A DNA stretch of 64,000 nt, taken from Bacteroides cellulosilyticus. GTDB lineage: Bacteria > Bacteroidota > Bacteroidia > Bacteroidales > Bacteroidaceae. The notes beneath the pieces are model-generated. The model was given only the letters and a program-made list of their open reading frames with translations. It made no database searches and had not been told where the DNA came from. How positions within the stretch are numbered: position 1 is the stretch's first letter; each line of letters begins with the position of its first letter. The translations under genes and the position numbers were made by a program. Location of the stretch: the NCBI RefSeq assembly GCF_020091405.1, contig NZ_CP081903.1, forward strand, positions 1,860,001 to 1,924,000, written 5' to 3'. Shown here one piece after another: positions 43,356-52,122 of this stretch.

Positions 43356-43757
43356 ATGGAAAAGTATATCTATGAGTTAGAGATGAAGGTGCGCGATTAC
43401 GAGTGTGATCTGCAAGGCATTGTGAATAATGCAAATTACCAGCACTATCTGGAGCATACCCGTCATGAGTTTCTGCTATCTACCGGTGTCAGTTTTGCGG
43501 GATTGCACGAACAGGGAGTCGACCCCGTAGTGGCACGTATCAACATGGCGTTTAAAACTCCTCTGAAGAGCGGTGATGAGTTTATTTCCAAACTCTACAT
43601 GAAAAAAGAAGGCATCAAGTATGTTTTTTATCAGGATATTTTTCGGAAGAGTGATGATAAAGTAGTCATAAAAGCAACAGTCGAAACGGTGTGTCTGGTG
43701 AATGGACGACTGAGTGACAGTAAGCTTTTTGATGAGATATTTGAGGCATACCTCTAA
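43356..43757 (+). CDS. YbgC/4-hydroxybenzoyl-CoA thioesterase-family protein
   Basis: 133 residues, ATG at 43356. Hotdog-fold acyl-CoA thioesterase: RDYECDLQGIVNNANYQHYLEHTRHEFL has the Asp and Asn/His residues typical of the family, and INMAFKTPLKSGDEF follows. It hydrolyses acyl-CoA or acyl-carrier thioesters; substrate unknown. It is 27 bp after the U32 gene and probably co-transcribed. Confidence 0.9.
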   Translation: MEKYIYELEMKVRDYECDLQGIVNNANYQHYLEHTRHEFLLSTGVSFAGLHEQGVDPVVARINMAFKTPLKSGDEFISKLYMKKEGIKYVFYQDIFRKSDDKVVIKATVETVCLVNGRLSDSKLFDEIFEAYL

Positions 43758-43761
43758 AATA

Positions 43762-43850
43762 TCACCACAGAGTAACACTGAGTCTCACAGAGGTAATTAT
43801 TCACATTAAAAAAATAAAACTCTGTGAGACTCAGTGTTACTCTGTGGTGA
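43762..43850. repeat. Palindromic element R9, perfect 31-bp inverted repeat
   Basis: 43762-43792 (TCACCACAGAGTAACACTGA...) is exactly reverse-complementary to 43820-43850, with a 27-base AT-rich loop. It sits between the thioesterase stop and the dprA start. No GGCTGCGC. Confidence 0.92.
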
Positions 43851-43865
43851 GTTTAAAATATAACC

Positions 43866-44984
43866 ATGAACAACGACGAACGAATTTGCAGTATAGCCCT
43901 CACGCTTTGCCCCGGTATAGGACATATCGGGGCAAAACGTTTAATAGACGGTATTGGAAGTGCCGCCGGAGTCTTTTCTCAGCGTAAAGAACTGCCAGAA
44001 TTGCTCCCTGGTGTGAACCCTACTATAGTCACTGCCCTTGATAATCCTGCCGCTTTCCTGCGTGCCGAACACGAAATGGAGTTCGTGGAGAAGAATCGCC
44101 TCACTTGTCTGACTCTCAAAGATGAAGCTTATCCGTCCCGTTTGCGCGAGTGTGAAGACGCTCCGGTCGTCCTCTTCTTCAAAGGACATACCGATTTCAA
44201 TCGTCTTCGCGTCATCAATATGGTCGGTACTCGTAATGCCACAGAGTATGGCAAGCAATTCTGTGTAGATTTCCTGCGTGATCTTTCCTCTCATTATCCT
44301 GATGTGCTGGTAGTCAGCGGTCTGGCTTATGGCATCGATATCCATGCCCATCGCGCTGCTTTGGCAAACAACCTTTCCACCGTGGCTGTCCTTGCTCACG
44401 GACTGGACCGTATCTATCCTTATGTTCACCGTAAAACTGCCATTGATATGTTGGATAACGGTGGACTCCTTACCGAATACCTCACCGAAACTAATCCCGA
44501 CCGGCATAACTTTGTCAGTCGTAACCGTATTGTGGCAGGTATGACTGACGCAACCATCGTTGTAGAGTCTGCCTCCAAAGGTGGTTCGCTGATTACGGCA
44601 GACCTTGCTGTAGACTATCATCGCGATTGTTTCGCTGTTCCCGGTCGTGCCACCGATCCCTTGTCTATGGGCTGTAACCAACTGATACGTGATAATAAAG
44701 CAGCTCTCATCCAGTCTGCCGATGATTTTATGCGAGCGATGGGTTGGACTGCCGAAGAGGAAACAGCCAAACATGAGGGCATCCAACGCAGTCTCTTTCT
44801 TGAACTGACAGAGGAAGAAGAACTTGTGGTCGGCATCCTTACACGTCTGGGCGACCTGCATATCAACGTATTGGTAGTGGAATCCAATATTCCGGTGAAT
44901 CGTATGACAGCTCTGCTTTTTGAACTGGAAATGAAGGGCGTGGTGCGGGCATTGGTGGGTGGGGTCTATCATTTATTAACATAA
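43866..44984 (+). CDS. dprA: DNA-processing protein DprA
   Basis: 372 residues. It loads RecA onto incoming single-stranded DNA in transformation. N-terminal helical (SAM-like) domain (ICSIALTLCPGIGHIGAKRL), then the Rossmann DprA core with VGTRNATEYGK, VVSGLAYGIDIHAHRAAL, AVLAHGLDRIYPYVHR, FVSRNRIVAGMTDATIVVES and AVPGRATDPLSMGCNQLIR. A C-terminal winged-helix end (EEEELVVGILTRLGDLHINVLVV) is present. Normal length, intact. Confidence 0.96.
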   Translation: MNNDERICSIALTLCPGIGHIGAKRLIDGIGSAAGVFSQRKELPELLPGVNPTIVTALDNPAAFLRAEHEMEFVEKNRLTCLTLKDEAYPSRLRECEDAPVVLFFKGHTDFNRLRVINMVGTRNATEYGKQFCVDFLRDLSSHYPDVLVVSGLAYGIDIHAHRAALANNLSTVAVLAHGLDRIYPYVHRKTAIDMLDNGGLLTEYLTETNPDRHNFVSRNRIVAGMTDATIVVESASKGGSLITADLAVDYHRDCFAVPGRATDPLSMGCNQLIRDNKAALIQSADDFMRAMGWTAEEETAKHEGIQRSLFLELTEEEELVVGILTRLGDLHINVLVVESNIPVNRMTALLFELEMKGVVRALVGGVYHLLT

Positions 44985-45011
44985 GCCACCCCTTAGAATG
45001 ATATTTTTTCA

Positions 45012-45020
45012 TATCTTTGT
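45012..45020 (+). promoter_or_regulatory. -7 box for the HTCS gene
   Basis: TATCTTTGT, an exact consensus match 22 bp before the start codon at 45043. Confidence 0.6.
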
Positions 45021-45042
45021 TCCCACAACCAGTCATAACGCT

Positions 45043-48000
45043 ATGAAGTACCTGTCCTTTTTTATACTTCTGTTTATTGGAGAACTGTCCGTAAGCGCAC
45101 AGCACATGTTCTCCAGACAATTTCCATTCTTCAACCAACTCTCTTCCAATGAGATTTTCAGTATTCATCAGGATAGGGAAGGATACTTCTGGATAGGTAC
45201 CACGAATGGCCTGGCACGTTATGACGGCTATCAGTTAAATACATTCCGTACAGACTATAAAAATCAGAATCTGCTGACTGACAATGGAATTACTGCTATT
45301 AATGACAATGATCTGTATGTATGGATCGGTACGTGGAAAGGGCTGAACCTGTATAATAAGCAGACCTGTCGGATTACTCCTTTCTCAGATGCACGGCTTC
45401 TGGATAAGGTGGTGGATGCCATAACAGTGGACAAGGATGGGAATGTTTGGGTAAGCGCCGGTGGAGTGATATACCGATGCGATTCTACCGCGCATATTAT
45501 AAAGGAGTATGAAGTTGGAAATATTCAGGAGGGATATGCTATCAGCAATATCTACGCAGACCAGCAAAAGCAACTTTGGGCAGTGGGATCACGGGGTATA
45601 TTCAGATATGAGCCCGAAACCGATTCTTTTTTCCGTTATCCGCCACTGGGTAACGGACATACCGCATATATTATGCATCAGGATAGTTCCGGTAACTACT
45701 GGATCGGCACATGGGGGGAAGGTTTGTGGCAATTCTTTCCCAATGCACAGAAAGGAGGACACTATAAGAAACATAATATAGCTGCTTCGAACAATAAAGA
45801 AACCGGCGTTGAATCCATTCTTTTCAGTATAGAGCAGGATGATACGTTTGGCTATCTCTGGTTGCTTTCGTACGCTGGGCTCCATGCGTTTAAATACACA
45901 GATGCGGGAATACTGGAAAAGGTGGATATAAATCATCTGGTTGATACGCACATGATGTATACCCGGATATGCAAGGACAGGGAGGGCAATCTGTGGTTGC
46001 CTTCGTATGATATGGCGTACACTATCTTTTTTGATAATTCGAACATTGACAATTATCTTCTTCCGCAATTGAAGGAAGAGATGGGATGGGATGCCAATGT
46101 CTTGAACCTTTGCCAGGGAAGTGACAGCACCATGTGGTTCAGGCAGGATAGGTACGAATTGTGTATGTACGATTTCTCACGGGATATGTTTGCCGGTACA
46201 GGCATAGGTGAGGTTAATGCCATTATCAGATCTCTTCATAAACCCGGTGTCTGGGTCAACCTGAGTCAGACTCCGCACGTGATGAGGCTGACGCAACGGA
46301 ACATGAAGGTGAGGGTAGAAGAAGACATTAATATAGGCGGAGTTACAGGATTGGTTGAGGATAAGGATGGTAATCTGTGGATATCCAAGTGGACGGATAT
46401 AAATGTGAAACGTCCTGATAAAGATGACTTGGTAGTCTCGGGTAGTGACGTTCCGGTAATGACTTCCCTGTTCAATGATGTAAAGGGAGAAATTTTAGGG
46501 TTGTCTCACGAGAGCAAAATCTATCGGCTGAGTTGTGCCGACGGGCGGATTACCTGTGAACTGAAAGACAGTATTTCTTCTCTTTTGGAAAAGGAAGAAG
46601 TGAACAGTGTCTGCATTGACCGGAAAGGACGGCTGTGGCTGAACACTACTTTGGGAAGAATACTGCGGTCTGACGAAACGATGCATAAGTTTGAAAATGT
46701 ATCACTGGATAATGAGATAGATGACTGTACTGTATTAGGATTACTTTCCGATAAGAACAGTGTGTGGATTATCACCAATAAGAAAGTACTTCAATATAAT
46801 ATTGATTCGCAGACTTTTCAGCACTATTCTACTGTTGATGATAACATTATGGTAGATGTTTTCAGGTATAAGGCTATCAGCCTGGACGGTTGGGGCGGAC
46901 TCTATGTAGGCGGACATCGCGGATTCATACATATTCGTCCCGGTAATGCATCGGCGGTGAACAGGGTTCCTACGAGCTTGCATATCACAGATGTCAAAGT
47001 TGAAGACAAAAGTATCTTCTTCGGCAATGCGGAAGCCTCGGGAGAGAATACGATACATAAGATTTTCCTTGGTCCGGATGACCGGAATATTGAGATTTTC
47101 TTTTCTTCGCTTTTGTATTCGCTGAATGCGGGATGTCGCATAGCGTATCAGTTGGAGGGGGTGGATCATTATTGGATCTATTCGGATACCAACAGAAATT
47201 CCGCCTTCTATAACCACCTGCCGAAGGGAACGTATAAACTCCGTTTGAAGTTGGAATATGAGCGGGGCAAGTGGACTGAAGGCGAAGTATTGCTGACCAT
47301 TGTGAAAGAGCCTGCCTTCTATGAAACCTGGTTTGCATATCTTGTTTATGTCATTCTCATCGGATTGTGCTTCTATGTGGTAATCCGGCTTTATATGCGT
47401 CGCATTAAACTGAAGAGTGAAGTGAGATTGCAGGAAGAACTGACGCGTACCAAGCTGACTTACTTCACCAATGTTTCCCATGAGTTGCTGACACCGCTTA
47501 CCGTCATATCCTGCATATCGGATTATCTGGATCAGAAGGTTCCTGCCGTGCGACAGCAGTCCGTCATGCTCAAGGCTAATGCGGAGAAGTTGAAGCGACT
47601 GATACAGCAAGTGCTTGATTTCCGCAAGATGGATGTGGGGAAACTGAAACTGAACGTTTCGGAAGGAGATATCCGTGAGTTTGTCCTGAACATCTGCCAG
47701 GTAAACTTCCAACCGCTTGCATTGAAGAAGAACATCACGCTGGATACTCGTTTTGAAGCGGAGGAAGCACATGGTTATGTGGATTTTGATAAGCTGGATA
47801 AGATATTGCATAATTTGCTGTCCAATGCCATGAAGTATACTCCTGAGAACAGGCGTATCACTGTTGATGTACGAGTAGTGAATGAAGCGGAACATCGGAT
47901 ATTGGTGTTGAAAGTGGAAGATGAGGGCATTGGTATTTCTGAGAAAGAACTGGAACAGATATTCATCCGTTTCTATAACAGTAAGAAGAACCGGGGAATC

Positions 48001-48984
48001 GAGTCGAACGGAATCGGTCTCTCGCTAACGAAAGATTTGATAACCTTGCATCATGGCCTTATCACCGTGGAAAGCGTTTTAGGACAAGGCTCTTGTTTCA
48101 CTGTAAAGCTGCCTGTTGACAAAGAAAGTTACTCTCCGGATGAATTGCTTGATGAGACAATGGTGTTGCAGACCGGTACGGATGATGTGCCCATGGAAGA
48201 TTATGCCTCGTCTGATGAGGTGGATAAACCGGCTATATTGTTGATTGACGACAATACGGAATTGCTGTTCGTTATGAAAGAGATGTTCAGGGAACGATAT
48301 ACTGTACTGACAGCCGCAGACGGGCAACAAGCCTGGGATAAGTTGAAGAATAATGAGGTGGATGTCGTCATTTGTGATGTCATGTTGCCCGATGCCAATG
48401 GTTGGGAACTTTGTGCACGTATGAAGGGTGATTTGCGTTTCAACCATATACCTGTCATCATACTTACGGCTAAGAATGGTATTGAGGACCGTGTTGCCAG
48501 CTATGAAGCGGGCGCCGACGGATATATAGCCAAGCCTTTTGAGTTGAAGATACTTTTTGCCCGGGTGGATAACCTTATCCGATCTTCGAAGATGCGTCAG
48601 GCGGCTTTCCGTAAGGAAGAGAACCTGAATCTGGAAAGTCTGGCCTATCCCTCGGCGGATAAGCAGTTCCTGCAATCCATCATCAGTAGCATCGAACAAC
48701 ACCTGGAAGAGTCTGAATTCGATCTGGAACAGTTGGCTGCGGAGAAGAATATGTCTAAGTCTACCCTTTACCGTAAGATAAAATCGATGACGGGAATGAC
48801 TCCTTTGGACTTTATACGGAATATTAAGATGAAGCGTGCCTGCATGATGTTGTTCAGCCGCTCGCATACTATATCCGAGGTGGCGTATGCTGTAGGATTC
48901 AACAGCCCCAAATACTTCACCCGGTGCTTCAAGGATGAATTCGGTGTGACGCCGAGTGAATATCTTCAGAAAAACACCCCTTAA
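45043..48984 (+). CDS. Hybrid two-component system sensor-regulator (HTCS)
   Basis: 1,313 residues from the ATG at 45043 (MKYLSFFILLFIGELSVSAQ, signal peptide). One protein joins sensor and regulator. A periplasmic two-propeller domain with Reg_prop repeats (EGYFWIGTTNGLARYDG and others) spans about 30-670, then a Y_Y_Y domain, and a transmembrane segment at about 763-785. HisKA phospho-acceptor His813 is in NVSHELLTPL, followed by HATPase_c (about 920-1030). The receiver domain has phospho-Asp1112 in VVICDVMLPD, and the AraC-type HTH is at about 1215-1313. HTCS proteins bind an oligosaccharide in the periplasm and switch on the adjacent PUL. Its operator is probably the 21-bp repeat near the next genes. 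Confidence 0.96.
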   Translation: MKYLSFFILLFIGELSVSAQHMFSRQFPFFNQLSSNEIFSIHQDREGYFWIGTTNGLARYDGYQLNTFRTDYKNQNLLTDNGITAINDNDLYVWIGTWKGLNLYNKQTCRITPFSDARLLDKVVDAITVDKDGNVWVSAGGVIYRCDSTAHIIKEYEVGNIQEGYAISNIYADQQKQLWAVGSRGIFRYEPETDSFFRYPPLGNGHTAYIMHQDSSGNYWIGTWGEGLWQFFPNAQKGGHYKKHNIAASNNKETGVESILFSIEQDDTFGYLWLLSYAGLHAFKYTDAGILEKVDINHLVDTHMMYTRICKDREGNLWLPSYDMAYTIFFDNSNIDNYLLPQLKEEMGWDANVLNLCQGSDSTMWFRQDRYELCMYDFSRDMFAGTGIGEVNAIIRSLHKPGVWVNLSQTPHVMRLTQRNMKVRVEEDINIGGVTGLVEDKDGNLWISKWTDINVKRPDKDDLVVSGSDVPVMTSLFNDVKGEILGLSHESKIYRLSCADGRITCELKDSISSLLEKEEVNSVCIDRKGRLWLNTTLGRILRSDETMHKFENVSLDNEIDDCTVLGLLSDKNSVWIITNKKVLQYNIDSQTFQHYSTVDDNIMVDVFRYKAISLDGWGGLYVGGHRGFIHIRPGNASAVNRVPTSLHITDVKVEDKSIFFGNAEASGENTIHKIFLGPDDRNIEIFFSSLLYSLNAGCRIAYQLEGVDHYWIYSDTNRNSAFYNHLPKGTYKLRLKLEYERGKWTEGEVLLTIVKEPAFYETWFAYLVYVILIGLCFYVVIRLYMRRIKLKSEVRLQEELTRTKLTYFTNVSHELLTPLTVISCISDYLDQKVPAVRQQSVMLKANAEKLKRLIQQVLDFRKMDVGKLKLNVSEGDIREFVLNICQVNFQPLALKKNITLDTRFEAEEAHGYVDFDKLDKILHNLLSNAMKYTPENRRITVDVRVVNEAEHRILVLKVEDEGIGISEKELEQIFIRFYNSKKNRGIESNGIGLSLTKDLITLHHGLITVESVLGQGSCFTVKLPVDKESYSPDELLDETMVLQTGTDDVPMEDYASSDEVDKPAILLIDDNTELLFVMKEMFRERYTVLTAADGQQAWDKLKNNEVDVVICDVMLPDANGWELCARMKGDLRFNHIPVIILTAKNGIEDRVASYEAGADGYIAKPFELKILFARVDNLIRSSKMRQAAFRKEENLNLESLAYPSADKQFLQSIISSIEQHLEESEFDLEQLAAEKNMSKSTLYRKIKSMTGMTPLDFIRNIKMKRACMMLFSRSHTISEVAYAVGFNSPKYFTRCFKDEFGVTPSEYLQKNTP

Positions 48985-49009
48985 TTTTTAGTATATAAAT
49001 GCTACATAC

Positions 49010-49092
49010 AGGGGTAAAATCCTGTTATCAAGGGGTAAATTCGGGTCATGACAGAATCTCTCCCCTTCTATAAATGATTTCTGTACCTTCTT
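49010..49092 (+). promoter_or_regulatory. Candidate HTCS operator and promoter E
   Basis: AGGGGTAAA-type repeats at 49010 and 49031 (21-bp step), then CCCCTTCTATAA, and a relaxed -7 box TACCTTCTT at 49084-49092. The second repeat is 120 bp before the start codon. Bases align closely with 51980-52067. Confidence 0.65.
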
Positions 49093-49150
49093 TTTCATAA
49101 GATATGAGTTGATTTGTTGTCAGATACCCAAACTTAAATCAAACATAGTT

Positions 49151-51973
49151 ATGAAGAACCTCAGTATCCGTCATGGAAAATCATCCGGAAACAAATCAGT
49201 ACTATTACTTACTGTATTAGCATTAGGCGCCGGATTCTCTTCTTTGTCTGCCCAGACAAATGCCGCAAGTGATCAGATAACGGCACAACCTGCTGCTGAC
49301 CGCATTGTACCTTTCCGCCTCAGTGAACAAGGAGTAGTCCGCCCTGTGGAATGGGGATTGGATACGGCTTGGGAAGATGAGGGAAATATCCGCCGTGGCC
49401 AGGGATTTATGGAAACAGTAGATATAGTGCGCGTTTCTTTTCGCCCCACTGATCCCATTGTGGATGGAGATTTGGGAGCTGATCAGAAAGAACATATACA
49501 AACACGACTTGGTTTACTGGACTTTGTCTCTCCTAAACCCAAGTTAGCTATAAATAGCGATCACCCTAAGATTGACGATTCTTATAAAGGTAACGCCCAG
49601 GCTTGGGCTCAGATGATGGATTTGCATACTCGTTATTTTCAGGATGCAGGATACGAGGTGATTTCAGTGGCTCCATTTAATGAACCGGATTATACCTATA
49701 CAGGACAAGGCACTAAAGCGGATTTCTATAAGATTGCTGTGGAGTTGAGAGCGAATCCCCGTTTCGAGAATATTCGGATTTGTGGGGGAAATACTCTGAA
49801 TTGTGATGAAGCACTGCCGTGGTATAACTACCTCAAAGAGCAACTTGATGAGGGAAATACCCATCAGCTTGCCGGTGAATTCAATGGTTACGCTGATTTC
49901 TACGAGACGGTTCGCAAGGATGGAAAAATGGCCATGAATGATGAGATGCACAACGTGATGGAGGCGATGGTGGGTCTGGAGTATGGGTTGCAGACCGGTA
50001 TCTGGTGGGGAAGTGCGGAGTATGCCCGTGGTGAATTCTGCAAGATTAGCCGGGGTGGAGAACGGCTGGCATATGCTGAACATCGTCCTAATTGGACGGC
50101 AGCTTCTGTCTATCGGTCTAAGGATGGCAGTAAGGTTCAGGCTTTTGGAGGCGTTTCGGAACGTCAGGCTAAAACGACAACCTATCGTTTTGTATCCAAA
50201 GAGAAGGATGTATTCTATGACGGATATGGTCCGCAGCGTGAGTTCTATTTGGAAATGCCCGGAGGAATTTCTTATCAGGACAAAGAACAGCAGAATGCCG
50301 AACGGGTGGTCAATATTACTTGGGGAGAAGATATTCAGCCGGTGATAGACGGACAGTATGTACTGATAAACCGGAGTACTCAGCGGGCAGTTGAAATAAC
50401 CCAGGGCAACACGGCGGAGGGCACCAACGTGAAGACCGGAAAGTTTGACGCTTCCAAGGCTTATCAGCGTTGGTATGTCCGTCCGGTTTCCAGCCGTATC
50501 GGTGGAGATTTCAGCTATTTCTGTATTACGTCTCCCATAAATGGGATGTCATTCGACATCTGGAATTGGTCGTTGGAGGACGGTGGGAATATCGCCATCT
50601 ATGGTGCCAGTAATGGCAGCAATCAGCAGTGGGCATTGGAGTATGCCGGAGATGGATGGTTTTATATCCGTAGTCGCCACAGTGCTTTGTATTTGGAAGA
50701 AGGAGAGGACGCTTTCAATGTGCAGCAAGGTACGAAAAAAGGAAGTAATGATGAACGGCTGCAATGGCGTCTGGTACCTGCCCCGGCTTCTAAAATTGAA
50801 ATCAAATCTTTAGCTACTCCAACCGGACTGACGACGGAAAGGCAATCTGCATCTGTTTTGTTGAAGTGGAACAAACAATCCGATGCTACAGAATACACTG
50901 TGCTACGTTCCGAAACATCCGGTGGAGCTTACGAGATCATTGCGCGTAATGTAAAAGAAACCAGTTTTGTAGATCATAAGGCCTTAGCGGGGAAGAGCTA
51001 TTATTACACGGTGAAAGCCAATGATAATTGTCTGAACAGTTCGCCGAAGTCACAGGAAGTAACTGCCACTATTACTGATGTGCATGCCTTAGTAGCACAT
51101 TATGCTTTTGATGGAGATTTACTGGACGAGACGGAAAATTTGAATCATGGTGCATCCCTGAAAAAAGCAACGTTTACTGATGGAAAAATAAACAAAGCTG
51201 TACAACTTAACGGCTCAACGGAATTTCTGCAATTACCCACGGATATTGCCAATCATCAGAATCTGACAGTTTCTACTTGGGTGAAGTGGGATGGTGGTGC
51301 AGACTGGCAACGTGTCTTCGACTTTGGTAGTGGTGAAGATCAATATATGTTCCTTACTTATAGTTCCAATATACAGTCTCTTCGTTTTGCAATGAAAAAC
51401 GGTGCGGAAGAACAGGCTCTGGAAACCGTTTTACCTTCCCCCATACGCATTGACAATTGGGTACATTTGGCATTAACTATCGGAGAAGCGGAGGTACGGA
51501 TTTATGTGAATGGAGAACTGGCTGTTTCATCCGGGGATATTACTATCCGTCCGATGGATATCCGTCCCTGTCTGAACTATATCGGTCGTAGTCAGTTTGT
51601 ATCCGATCCGATGTTTAAAGGAAGTATCGATGATTTCAGAGTTTATAATTATGAGTTATCAGCAGAGGATATAAAGAAAGTAGCCCAGGGGGAATCGGTA
51701 GGTATCATTACTTTGCAGATTTCCGATGATGAATTGTTTATCGGCCCTTTGCCTGCCGATCAGAAACTACAGGTTACTTATACACCTGCCCAGCCATCGG
51801 GTAGAGTATCTCTCAGTATTTATAATATGCAGGGAGTTCCGGTACTTTCTCATGAGGCGGCTGGTTCCGGTGTTACTACGTTGGATGTATCCGGACTCCC
51901 TACCGGTCTATATCTGTTGAGGCTTGTTGATAACAACCGGTCAGTTACACGTAAGTTTGCAGTGAGGCATTAA
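49151..51973 (+). CDS. Multidomain secreted glycoside hydrolase, clan GH-A-like, with RICIN, FN3, LamG and sorting domain
   Basis: 940 residues from the ATG at 49151, with signal peptide. The catalytic domain (about 45-390) has the family-typical WGLDTAWED start, a likely acid/base Glu178 in FNEPDYTYTG, and a candidate nucleophile Glu265 in NDEMHNVMEAM; fold and motifs are GH30-like but I cannot assign a CAZy family. Then come a ricin-type beta-trefoil (QPVIDGQYVLINRSTQRAVEI, about 395-540), an FN3 domain, a LamG/concanavalin-like domain (LVAHYAFDGDLLDETENLNHG) and a T9SS type A-like tail (SLSIYNMQGVPVLSHEA...TGLYLLRLVDN). Substrate unknown; a galactan or similar is inferred. Confidence 0.75.
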   Translation: MKNLSIRHGKSSGNKSVLLLTVLALGAGFSSLSAQTNAASDQITAQPAADRIVPFRLSEQGVVRPVEWGLDTAWEDEGNIRRGQGFMETVDIVRVSFRPTDPIVDGDLGADQKEHIQTRLGLLDFVSPKPKLAINSDHPKIDDSYKGNAQAWAQMMDLHTRYFQDAGYEVISVAPFNEPDYTYTGQGTKADFYKIAVELRANPRFENIRICGGNTLNCDEALPWYNYLKEQLDEGNTHQLAGEFNGYADFYETVRKDGKMAMNDEMHNVMEAMVGLEYGLQTGIWWGSAEYARGEFCKISRGGERLAYAEHRPNWTAASVYRSKDGSKVQAFGGVSERQAKTTTYRFVSKEKDVFYDGYGPQREFYLEMPGGISYQDKEQQNAERVVNITWGEDIQPVIDGQYVLINRSTQRAVEITQGNTAEGTNVKTGKFDASKAYQRWYVRPVSSRIGGDFSYFCITSPINGMSFDIWNWSLEDGGNIAIYGASNGSNQQWALEYAGDGWFYIRSRHSALYLEEGEDAFNVQQGTKKGSNDERLQWRLVPAPASKIEIKSLATPTGLTTERQSASVLLKWNKQSDATEYTVLRSETSGGAYEIIARNVKETSFVDHKALAGKSYYYTVKANDNCLNSSPKSQEVTATITDVHALVAHYAFDGDLLDETENLNHGASLKKATFTDGKINKAVQLNGSTEFLQLPTDIANHQNLTVSTWVKWDGGADWQRVFDFGSGEDQYMFLTYSSNIQSLRFAMKNGAEEQALETVLPSPIRIDNWVHLALTIGEAEVRIYVNGELAVSSGDITIRPMDIRPCLNYIGRSQFVSDPMFKGSIDDFRVYNYELSAEDIKKVAQGESVGIITLQISDDELFIGPLPADQKLQVTYTPAQPSGRVSLSIYNMQGVPVLSHEAAGSGVTTLDVSGLPTGLYLLRLVDNNRSVTRKFAVRH

Positions 51974-51979
51974 ATAAGT

Positions 51980-52067
51980 AGGGTATAAAATCCTTTCATC
52001 AGGGTATAAAAACGTTTCATGAAAGGATTTTGCCCCTTCGATAACCTGTTTTTGTGCCTATCTTCTA
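51980..52067 (+). promoter_or_regulatory. Candidate HTCS operator and promoter F
   Basis: AGGGTATAAAA repeats at 51980 and 52001 (21-bp step), then CCCCTTCGATAA and TATCTTCTA (52059-52067). The second repeat is 122 bp before the GH2 start. Same order and spacing as site E. Confidence 0.65.
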
Positions 52068-52122
52068 ATTAAATATCACTTGCTTTGCCCTTGGATAATT
52101 AAACTTAGATCATATTAGTATT

